Assembly: GCF_020859565.1 (NCBI RefSeq)
Contig: NZ_JAJHUO010000028.1
Location: 1-64,000, forward strand
Source: Saccharothrix luteola
Lineage (GTDB): Bacteria > Actinomycetota > Actinomycetes > Mycobacteriales > Pseudonocardiaceae
Reading direction: 5' to 3'
Length of the DNA stretch: 64,000 nucleotides
Shown: positions 34,574-41,389 of the stretch, piece after piece
Layout of the letters: every line of letters starts with the position of its first letter
How positions within the stretch are numbered: the first letter of the stretch is position 1
The notes under the pieces: model-generated
Seen by the model: only the letters and a program-made list of their open reading frames with translations
The model's database searches: none
Told to the model about the DNA's origin: nothing
Program-made: the position numbers and the translations under genes

Positions 34574-35404
34574 CTACCGGGTCGCCTCGAACTCCTCGTA
34601 CAGCTCCGGGATGTAGGCGAGCAGGAGGTCGACGGTGCCGAACGCCCCGTTGACCGGGTCGAGCTGCGCGTAGGCGTAGGCGATCTCGGACCCCTTGCGC
34701 GACGGCGCCGACTCGCGCACGTCGGTCAACCAGTCCAGGAACGGCACGCGCCGCACGACCAGCACGGGGTTGAGCAGGGCGGCGTAGATCAGGAGCAGGT
34801 CCAGCACCACCGGGCGGTTGCGCAGGGCCCACCGGTAGAACTCCGAGAACAGGAAGAACCGGCGCTCCACCGCCGTCGGCGCGATCCCGTGCACCTGCTC
34901 GGCGACCGCGGCGCCGTGGTCGGTCGAGGCCTGCTCGGCTTCGCTCCACGCCCGGTCGTGGACGTTGCGGACGGTCAGCTCACCCCGGTGCAGCCGGGTC
35001 AGGTAGTCGGCCCACCGCGCCGAACCGGGGTTGCCGAAGCCGTCGGTCGACCGACCGAGCGCGAGCGCGACGCCGCGTTCGATGCCCTCCAGGATCCCCG
35101 CGTCGACGTGCGAGATCCACGTGCCCGGCGCGCCGAGCCCGTGATCGTCGAAGAACGACAGCACGCCCTCGATGTTGCGCCAGCGGTCCGCCGCGCCCAG
35201 CCCCGCGGCGGGACCGCTCTGCACCAACCGGAGGAACTCCAACCGGTCCGGCATCGTCATCCGGTCGATCTCGGCGGCCGTGCAGTCCAACGACGCCGCG
35301 CACTCCGCCGGCGACCGCACCACCGCCATCGCCGGCACCGGCGTGACCAACCCTGCCACCAGCGCGAGCACGACTACCCAAACGGATCTCTTCACACGGG
35401 GCAA
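34574..35404 (-). CDS. Secreted protein of unknown family, DUF5995-like
   Basis: This 276-residue protein has a signal peptide (VKRSVWVVVLALVAGLVTPVPAMA). The mature part contains DRMTMPDRLEFLRLVQSG, WRNIEGVLSFFDDHGLG, an HGIAPTAVERRFFLFSEFYRWA segment and a hydrophobic VLDLLLIYAALLNPVLVV stretch that may insert into or lie on a membrane. It resembles secreted DUF5995-like proteins of actinomycetes; I am not sure of the family. There is no catalytic motif I can name. It ends three bases after the DUF2268 stop on the other strand, so the two genes converge with no terminator between them. Confidence 0.7.
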   Translation of the reverse strand: MPRVKRSVWVVVLALVAGLVTPVPAMAVVRSPAECAASLDCTAAEIDRMTMPDRLEFLRLVQSGPAAGLGAADRWRNIEGVLSFFDDHGLGAPGTWISHVDAGILEGIERGVALALGRSTDGFGNPGSARWADYLTRLHRGELTVRNVHDRAWSEAEQASTDHGAAVAEQVHGIAPTAVERRFFLFSEFYRWALRNRPVVLDLLLIYAALLNPVLVVRRVPFLDWLTDVRESAPSRKGSEIAYAYAQLDPVNGAFGTVDLLLAYIPELYEEFEATR

Positions 35405-35544
35405 CTTAACGTCTCCGCTCGGTGACGGTGTCCGAAAACCACCCGTTCAGGTCGACGATCCGGCCCGAACCCCTCAAGGCGAAGGCTCTAGCGCTCGTGC
35501 GCGAGCTGACCACCGCCTGATCTGTCCCCGTCCCACCCCACCTC

Positions 35545-35574
35545 GCCCGGATCAGCCGGGCGGCTGATCCGGGC
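35545..35574 (+). terminator. Perfect 13-bp hairpin at the left edge of the decayed island
   Basis: GCCCGGATCAGCC (35545-35557) pairs with 35562-35574 around a 4-base loop, followed by TCCTTTCC. It has the form of a strong terminator, but no convincing gene ends here. Upstream on the + strand a 30-codon frame (GTG 35428, stop 35518-35520, ending KALALVRELTTA) might be the tail of a lost gene. The hairpin is therefore perhaps a leftover of a deleted transcription unit. Confidence 0.75.
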
Positions 35575-35586
35575 TCCTTTCCTAGG

Positions 35587-36178
35587 GAGCACTCACGCAC
35601 CGTGTTGTACGCGTCAGGAACCTGAGCGATCTTGTCGCTGCCGTTCCGTCGCTTCTGGGCTTGCACCCCACCGATTCGCTCGTCGTCGTGGTCCTGACCG
35701 GCCCCGACCACAACCACGTCGTGATGCCCCTTCGCCTCGACCTGCCGCCAGCGCAGCATCGGCGCTCGATCGCCGTCCAACTGCTTGACATTCTCCGGCA
35801 GCACGACGATGCGGCTGTCCTCCTGATCGTGATCGGACACGGCGCGGTGAACAACCTGAACCGCCATCTGACCCGCCGCCACAGCGCGACCTCGTCCAGA
35901 CCGTCAGTGACGCCATGGGCCGCATCGCACTACCGGTCGCCCACCGCCTCTGGACGCCCGCCATCTCCGCTGGTGTCCGCTGGCAGTGCTACGACGACCC
36001 GACCTGCACCGACGTCCTGCCCTCACCCGACCAGACCACGCTCGGTGCCGCATCTGTCACCGCCGGCTGGGTCACGTACGACAACCGCTCCGAACTCGCC
36101 GACCTCCTGACCCCCGACGACGAACGGGCACTGGCTCGCCGGGCGACCCGCAGTCGCGAGGATGCGTTGGGCGGTTAG
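35587..36178 (+). pseudogene. DUF4192 gene: no start, frameshifted, 3' truncated
   Basis: The reading VRNLSDLVAAVPSLLG, then HPTDSLVVVVLTGPDH, is a typical DUF4192 N-terminus, but no ATG or GTG precedes it in frame after the TAG at 35583. Around 35845 the frame changes: LLIVIGHG in one frame is continued by PPPQRDLVQTVSDAMGRIAL in another. The second part runs through WQCYDDPTCTD and VTYDNRSELADLLTPDD and stops at 36178, well short of a full DUF4192 protein. The family is common in actinomycetes and has no known reaction. This copy cannot make the normal protein unless several sequence errors are present. Confidence 0.78.
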
Positions 36179-36532
36179 CCGAACGGTGCGCGGAGGTAGG
36201 CGCAGAGCACATTGACCACGGTCTGGCGCAGGGCAGGATTGTCGGGGTAGGCGTTCCAGTGCGTAGAGGCCGCCATGCCGAACTGGAGCCTTTTCCGATC
36301 CGAGTTGCTCCACCGACTTCGCGTGTAGGTCGGTGATCCGGCGTGATTCGGCGTCGCGCTCAGTTGTGGCCGCGACCTCGCGTTGCAGTTCGTAGGCGCG
36401 GGCGACGTCGGCCTGGTCTCGCTCCTTCTGCACCAGTCCGATCTCGGTGGCGTGTTGGCGTCGCCACGCCAAGTACAGCGCGAAGATCCCGCCTCCGCCT
36501 GGTCCAATGCTCAACCCGGAGTGCCTGCCCAC
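36175..36532 (-). pseudogene. Pentapeptide-repeat protein: frameshifted and truncated N-terminal part
   Basis: The frame from 36532 gives a membrane-proximal segment (GLSIGPGGGGIFALYLAWRR), a helical stretch (VQKERDQADVARAYELQREV) and VEQLGSEKAPVRHGGLYALE, the conserved lead-in of actinomycete pentapeptide-repeat proteins. Then the frame shifts at a CCCC run (about 36240), and the neighbouring frame continues DNPALRQTVVNVLCAYLRAPF and stops at 36175. The pentapeptide repeats themselves are missing. The stop lies at the same place as that of the DUF4192 remnant on the other strand, which indicates a deletion junction. Confidence 0.78.
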
Positions 36533-36939
36533 CAGCGCACTATCACTAGACCGATCGTCGCGTGGCGATCAGACCTGCCACGGTCGCGATCACCCAGCGA
36601 GGCATCGGCTCCAGTGGCGTGCGTGAGGTGGATGGTGTCGGCAGCGGCACGGGCGCACGGGTGGCGGACTGCTCGCCGGGGGCAGGGTGGGGTCAGGTCG
36701 GGTGGCTTGCCCGCGGTGTGCCCGTGCGACCGTGCCGGTTTCGCGCCGTATCGACGCCCGTGTTGCACGTCGATCAAGGCTGGTCATGACGGTGCGCCTG
36801 GTCTGGACCCCGTCGAAGGGTGCCTAGTGGTCCGCGAGATTGCTCGTTCGGGGTGAGGCAGCATTAATGCGGTGGCGGTGTCCCTGGTCGGGTGCAGACT
36901 GCGTTCAGCTCAACCCTGCTCGCGTTCGGGGGCGCCGCC
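36533..36939. other. 407 bases without a supported gene
   Basis: Short frames on both strands have poor codon structure, no ribosome-binding site and no recognisable motif. The stretch probably holds the promoter of the 36940 gene at its right end and otherwise decayed sequence. Confidence 0.6.
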
Positions 36940-37887
36940 ATGACCGTGCCGATGCACGCGGAACAGACCGTCGCATTGCTCGGTGCCTACCTCGCGGGCA
37001 CCGCCTCCGGCCACGAGGTAGTGCGCCTGCACGATCTGGTGGCGGGCCGGTTGCGGCAGGACCCGGTCGGTGAAACGGCGTACGCGCAACTCACCCGTGC
37101 CCCCGCGGATCAGGGCACGCGGCAGATCGTGGTGGCAATCCTGGCGAACGCCCTGACCAAGGACGCCTGGTTCGACACCGAGGTCGAACGCGCCCTCCGC
37201 GACACCGGGTCCCGATACGGCGAGTCCGTGCACAACACGATGTCGGGCCAGGTCACGGGCAACGTCGTGCAGGCAGGGAAGATCGGTGGCGATGTCGCGG
37301 GCCGTGACATCAGAAAGAGCCGAAAGATCAACACCGGCGGCATCCTGGTCCTGATCACCGTGCTATTGCTGGGCGTGGGCGGCACGGTGTACCACCTGGC
37401 CACCCGCGACACCACCGGTTCGTCGTCCGGGGACCTGCTCACCGGCTCCCCGGTCCTCGCGACCACCACGGTCGTGCCGACCACCGATCCCACCACCACC
37501 GAGCCAGCCGCACCACCACCCCAACCGCCACCGCTCACGGTCCAGCAGGGCGAGTCGTCGTCCGACGGGGGCTGTGGCTCCTCGGGGCCGCGCCCCGTGC
37601 TGACCGTCTCGCCCGGTTCTGGCCCGGCCGACACCTTCGTCACAGTGTCGGGAACGGGACACATCAAGAACGGCGTCGTCAGCCTGACGTTTCACGCCGA
37701 CGAGATGGGTGAGGCCACGACGGACTGCGCCGGCAGCTTCAGCGTCAGCCTGTCGATCCCCAACGCCGATTCGTACCGGAGATTTGCGGGCCAGACGTTC
37801 GAGATCCACGGCACGGAGTACACGTCGGGCGGCGTCTACCAGGGGAACGGCGACTTCAACGGTGCGCCGTTCACCATCACCGGCTGA
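36940..37887 (+). CDS. Single-pass membrane protein with RHIM-like motif and outer Ig-like domain
   Basis: This protein of about 315 residues is not a characterised family. Residues 1-90 are helical and soluble (EQTVALLGAYLAGTASGHE, VVAILANALTKDAWFDTEVE). Then comes a Gly-rich stretch NTMSGQVTGNVVQAGKIGGD containing VQAG, similar to the RHIM/amyloid-signalling motifs of actinomycete signalling proteins. A membrane helix lies at about 133-155 (ILVLITVLLLGVGGTVYHLA), then a Thr/Pro stalk, and an outer beta domain of about 100 residues with PVLTVSPGSGPADTFVTVSG, resembling IPT/Ig-like folds, with one likely disulfide pair. The ATG at 36940 was chosen; an earlier frame start adds 16 residues without support. 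Topology: motif inside, Ig-like domain outside. Confidence 0.7.
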   Translation: MTVPMHAEQTVALLGAYLAGTASGHEVVRLHDLVAGRLRQDPVGETAYAQLTRAPADQGTRQIVVAILANALTKDAWFDTEVERALRDTGSRYGESVHNTMSGQVTGNVVQAGKIGGDVAGRDIRKSRKINTGGILVLITVLLLGVGGTVYHLATRDTTGSSSGDLLTGSPVLATTTVVPTTDPTTTEPAAPPPQPPPLTVQQGESSSDGGCGSSGPRPVLTVSPGSGPADTFVTVSGTGHIKNGVVSLTFHADEMGEATTDCAGSFSVSLSIPNADSYRRFAGQTFEIHGTEYTSGGVYQGNGDFNGAPFTITG

Positions 37888-37986
37888 CCGCAGGTCCTGA
37901 CGGCCACACCTCCCGGGCAACCCACATAGATGATTGATCGCGTGAAGCTCGGGTGAAGTAGCCCCTGACTGCTTGTCTGCCTGGCC

Positions 37987-38375
37987 GTGGCCCAGGCGTT
38001 GGCCGATCCGCTCAGCAGGGTGCCGACACTCGCGGTGGGCCTCGGCATTCCGGCAGCGGTGGCGTGGATCGTCTCCCTACTGCTCCTCGGCGCGCTCCCC
38101 ACGTCGAGGAACAGCCGGCCGCGACCGGTTACCGGACCACCGGACTCCGCCTGCTCGTCCGGTCCGGTGGACGGATCTTCCTGCGGCACGACGGCTGGAA
38201 CCCGACCAGCGGGCGCATCGTCGTCCTGCCGGACAACAACGACGTCCGATGGCAGTTCTCACGACAGAGGGCCAAAGCGCACCAGAAGCCGTATGCCACT
38301 CTCACCGCCCAGCACCAGCCCCGCGGTGGCTGGACCTCAATGGCCCACCACCAAGGCGGAGGACCAGTCGGATAA
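37987..38375 (+). pseudogene. Frameshifted small membrane protein
   Basis: One frame (from GTG 37987) gives a membrane helix (LGIPAAVAWIVSLLLLGAL) and degenerates after 38100. The adjacent frame then gives a protein-like stretch TGLRLLVRSGGRIFLRHDGW and GRIVVLPDNNDVRWQFSR. Read together they look like one membrane protein with an extracellular beta domain broken by a single-base change near 38095-38115. I do not know the family. Confidence 0.45.
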
Positions 38376-38511
38376 CACCGGGAAGGCCGACCCGGCCCGT
38401 CCAGTCAACCTACGAAACAGCACTTTCGGCACGTAGAGATCGTGGTTGGGCCGAATGGGCGGGCCGCAGTCCAGTTCGGGTCGTTCACGATGACGGCGCG
38501 CGGCCAGCCCG

Positions 38512-38868
38512 TCAGACGACGTTGATCGTATGGTTGATCGAGGTCACCGGCACGATTATCTTTTTCATGCCGAGCAGCCGGGAGTCAGAGCTTCCCGTGG
38601 TCCAGCACCAGTCGAATGCCCGATCCGGAATTTGGGTGAAGAACTCTCCACCCCAGCTCAGGCTTCTGTCTTGGTTCTCCGCGAAAAAGAAGTACTTCGC
38701 GCCGTTTACCGGTCCGGAACGCACCTTCAGATCCGTGTGCGGAGTGACCATGAACCATCCGGTCTTCGACCACGGGTCACCCTCCGACGCGCAGTCGCTG
38801 TCCGAATAGGCGTAAGCGAACCAAACAGTCGTTGACGTACTGTTCTGGAAGTAGAGTCCCATGGTCAT
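38512..38868 (-). CDS. DUF1036-family protein
   Basis: This 118-residue protein opens MTMGLYFQNSTSTTVWFAYAY and carries the DUF1036 features: W-rich beta strands, KTGWFMVTPHTDLKV, YFFFAENQD and a DWCWTTGSS loop near the end. There is no signal peptide. The role of the family is unknown; it is small, all-beta and often found singly in accessory regions. Its ATG overlaps the stop of a small acidic gene by 4 bases, so the two are translated as a pair. Confidence 0.75.
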   Translation of the reverse strand: MTMGLYFQNSTSTTVWFAYAYSDSDCASEGDPWSKTGWFMVTPHTDLKVRSGPVNGAKYFFFAENQDRSLSWGGEFFTQIPDRAFDWCWTTGSSDSRLLGMKKIIVPVTSINHTINVV

Positions 38869-39068
38869 CCCCCTTGCGGTGTGGGGTCGTCACCGCGGTC
38901 ATCGTCGCTGGCGTAGTCACTCTCCACGCCCGGGCGGTGGTCCTCCCCGCTAGAGATCTCCGCCGTCCGATCCATCCGGACCGCCTCGCCCGTCCGGTCG
39001 GGACCACGTGATCGCCGATGTTCGGCGGCCTCGTCCGCTGTCCAGGCCCGCGACAATCTCTCTGCCAT
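38865..39068 (-). CDS. Small acidic protein coupled to the DUF1036 gene
   Basis: This 67-residue protein starts MAERLSRAWTADEAAEH and is very rich in Asp, Glu, Arg and Gly in its second half, probably disordered. AAGGGG stands about 9 bases before the ATG at 39068; a GTG three codons earlier is too close to it. The stop overlaps the DUF1036 start (ATGA). No homologous family is recognised. It could be an antidote, chaperone or regulator of its partner. Confidence 0.55.
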   Translation of the reverse strand: MAERLSRAWTADEAAEHRRSRGPDRTGEAVRMDRTAEISSGEDHRPGVESDYASDDDRGDDPTPQGG

Positions 39069-39359
39069 ATCCGACACCCCTTCATTTTTAGTTCGATCTC
39101 CGGAAGTTCAAGTATCGGCGCACCGCAACTAGATCGCGAACGGAACCTGTCAAGATTCTTTGCGTCTGTTGCCGAACTGATCTTGCGACGGCTGTCTGTG
39201 CCGGTGACGGGGGAACTCCTCGTAGGTCGAGAGACGGTCGAGTCGCCGTTTCGTCAGGAGTTCCGTTCCTGTCGTGCCGCGCTGCCTTGGATCGGGCGTG
39301 TTACCGGTTTGCCCCGTTTCACCAGGCCCGAAGCGCTGGCCAGATTTGCCACTAGCCGA

Positions 39360-39493
39360 CTGACATCCACCGATGCGCAGTGGAAGGTGATCGAACCGGC
39401 CTGGCCGACGTGCAAGGGCGGTCGTCGGGACTGTCACTGCCGTCGGGGATCACGGACGCGATCTTCTGCCTGTTCGACAACGGCGCCAGATAG
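39360..39493 (+). mobile_element. IS5-type transposase fragment
   Basis: The reading LTSTDAQWKVIEPAWP, then CKGGRRDCHCRR, and after a one-base shift GITDAIFCLFDNGAR followed by a stop, matches the N-terminal DUF4096 region of IS5-family transposases (usual form LTDAQWxxIEPLLP, then AILYLxxxGxxW). Only about 45 codons remain. No terminal inverted repeats are visible, so this is an old scrap. It marks the right side of the decayed island. Confidence 0.7.
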
Positions 39494-39906
39494 CCGTTCT
39501 ACCAGTGGATTTCCCGCCACGTGCGAACACCGGCCCAAATGGCCGGGAACGTTCCCTGGCAATGCAAGTGAACGGCCGTCCACCGGCCCGGCGAACCGGT
39601 CCGCGCCCTGCGGCGGGACGCGGGCACGCGCTCCTCCGCGACCGCTTCGGGGACGGCCACCAGAACACTCCACTGTGGACGATTGGTGATCACCAGCATC
39701 GCCTCCGCGATGGGAGCGAGGGCGAAGGCGAACACGGCGGTGAGCGCGCGACCAGTACGGTGCCGCCCGCCGGCAGGGGTGGCGAACAACGGCCCGGTCG
39801 TGAGCAGGGTGCCCGCCGAACGCGCCCGAACCCGTCGTTGGCGCGACTCGAACGCGCATTCCCCTCCCTCACCCGTCCGGGAACCGGGTGCGGCAGGATG
39901 ATCGGC
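39494..39906. other. 413 bases without a confident gene
   Basis: On the - strand one frame holds a hydrophobic stretch (ALTAVFAFALAPIAEAMLVI) between 39600 and 39800, but it has no clear start, no ribosome-binding site and no family. Other frames are unconvincing. The right end must contain the corA promoter. Confidence 0.55.
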
Positions 39907-40959
39907 ATGGTGAGCCCTGCCGCCGACGGCGTCCCCGGCGAGGTCCCGGACGTGAAGCGGGACGCCGTGGTGGCGTGCGCGGTCTACGTCGACGGCGTGC
40001 GGCTGCCCGGCGACCTGTCGCCCGCCGACGCCGCCGCCGAGGTCCGGTCGCGCGGCGGCGGGTTCGTCTGGGTCGGACTGTTCCAGCCGGACGAGGAGCA
40101 CATCCACGAGGTCGCCGAGGCGTTCGGGCTGCACGAGCTCGCCGTCGAGGACGCCGTGCACGCCCACCAGCGCCCCAAGCTCGACCGCTACGACGACAAC
40201 CTGTTCATGGTGCTCAAGACCCTGCGGTTCGTGGAGCACGAGTCGCCGACGACGGCGAACGAGATCGTGGAGTCCGGGGAGATCATGGTGTTCCTCGGCC
40301 GCGACTACGTGATCACGGTGCGCCACGGCCACCACTCGGGGCTGGGCGACGTGCGCCGTCAGCTGGAGGCCGCGCCGCACCTGCTGGCCGCCGGGCCCGC
40401 GATGGTGCTGCACGAGATCGCCGACCGCGTGGTCGACGGCTACCGCGAGGTGATCGAGGCGTTCGAGGGCGACATCGACCTGGTCGAGACCGCGGTGTTC
40501 GCGCCGCGCAGCGAGATCGGCGTCGAGCAGATGTACCTGGTCAAGCGGGAGATCATGGAGCTGCGGCGGGCGGTCATGCCGCTGGCGGCCCCGCTGCGCA
40601 AGCTCAGCGAGGGCGCGTGCGGCCCGCTCGTGCCCGACGAGGTGCGGTCCTACTTCCGCAACGTCGACGACCACCTCACCGCCGCCGCGGAACGCGTCGT
40701 CGCCTTCGACGAGATGCTGACCACCCTGGTCAACGCGACCCTGGCCAAGGTGTCGTTGCAGCAGAACAACGACATGCGCAGGATCTCCGCGTGGGTGGCG
40801 ATCATCGCCGTGCCGACCATGGTGGTGGGCGTCTACGGCATGAACTTCGACCACATGCCGGAACTGCGCTGGCAGTACGGCTACCCGTTCGTGCTGTCGG
40901 TGACGCTGGCCGTGTGCCTGGTCCTGTACCAGCTGTTCAAGCGCAACCGGTGGCTGTGA
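39907..40959 (+). CDS. corA: CorA-family Mg2+/Co2+ transporter
   Basis: This protein of about 350 residues has a cytoplasmic funnel domain and two C-terminal membrane helices. The signature YGMNF lies at the end of the first helix (WVAIIAVPTMVVGVYGMNFDHMPEL), followed by a basic C-terminus KRNRWL. It forms pentameric channels for Mg2+ uptake. Two ATGs are possible: 39898 and 39907. I prefer the second because AGGA lies at a suitable distance. Confidence 0.92.
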   Translation: MVSPAADGVPGEVPDVKRDAVVACAVYVDGVRLPGDLSPADAAAEVRSRGGGFVWVGLFQPDEEHIHEVAEAFGLHELAVEDAVHAHQRPKLDRYDDNLFMVLKTLRFVEHESPTTANEIVESGEIMVFLGRDYVITVRHGHHSGLGDVRRQLEAAPHLLAAGPAMVLHEIADRVVDGYREVIEAFEGDIDLVETAVFAPRSEIGVEQMYLVKREIMELRRAVMPLAAPLRKLSEGACGPLVPDEVRSYFRNVDDHLTAAAERVVAFDEMLTTLVNATLAKVSLQQNNDMRRISAWVAIIAVPTMVVGVYGMNFDHMPELRWQYGYPFVLSVTLAVCLVLYQLFKRNRWL

Positions 40960-41011
40960 CGAACCCGGGAAGCCGGTGGCGGTGCGCTCCGGAGATCCGG
41001 TCCACGGCACC

Positions 41012-41284
41012 ATGGACGACATGATGCGGCAGCTCCCCGCCAAAGACCGACCGGGCAAGGACGCCTGGCTCGGGCCGATCTCGCTGTGCCTCGCGCTGCT
41101 CAGCTGGCCGATCCCGGCCGGCGGCACCGTCCTGGCGGTCGGCGCGGTGGCCTGCGGCGTGCTGTCGATGGCCACCAAGACCGAGTACCGCCTGGACTGG
41201 ACCGCGGTCACGGGCACGTCCGTCGCCGTCCTGCAACTCCTGCTCTCGCTGATGCTGCTGGTCATGGACGCCCGCGGCCACTAG
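41012..41284 (+). CDS. Small two-helix membrane protein (DUF4190-like)
   Basis: This protein of about 90 residues has two membrane helices (LGPISLCLALLSWPIPAGG, VLAVGAVACGVLSMA and a further hydrophobic stretch at the C-terminus), resembling DUF4190 proteins. The start is uncertain: the frame opens at GTG 40976, and ATGs occur at 41012 and 41021. It follows corA by about 50 bases in the same direction and might share its message. The function is unknown. Confidence 0.6.
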   Translation: MDDMMRQLPAKDRPGKDAWLGPISLCLALLSWPIPAGGTVLAVGAVACGVLSMATKTEYRLDWTAVTGTSVAVLQLLLSLMLLVMDARGH

Positions 41285-41389
41285 TGCCGTACCGCCACGC
41301 GACGGTGCGGTCGCACGCCACCCGGCGTTCACCCGGGGGACGCCTCGACGGGGTACAAAGCGCGCGCCGTCGTCGAGGTTGGAGGCCCC

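Noticed and set aside
31719-34949. 1076-codon minus-strand frame
   Set aside because: Antisense of the ABC exporter and the metalloprotease gene; no recognisable domain.
39600-39890. Hydrophobic minus-strand frame near corA
   Set aside because: No start, ribosome-binding site or family; described as a gap instead.
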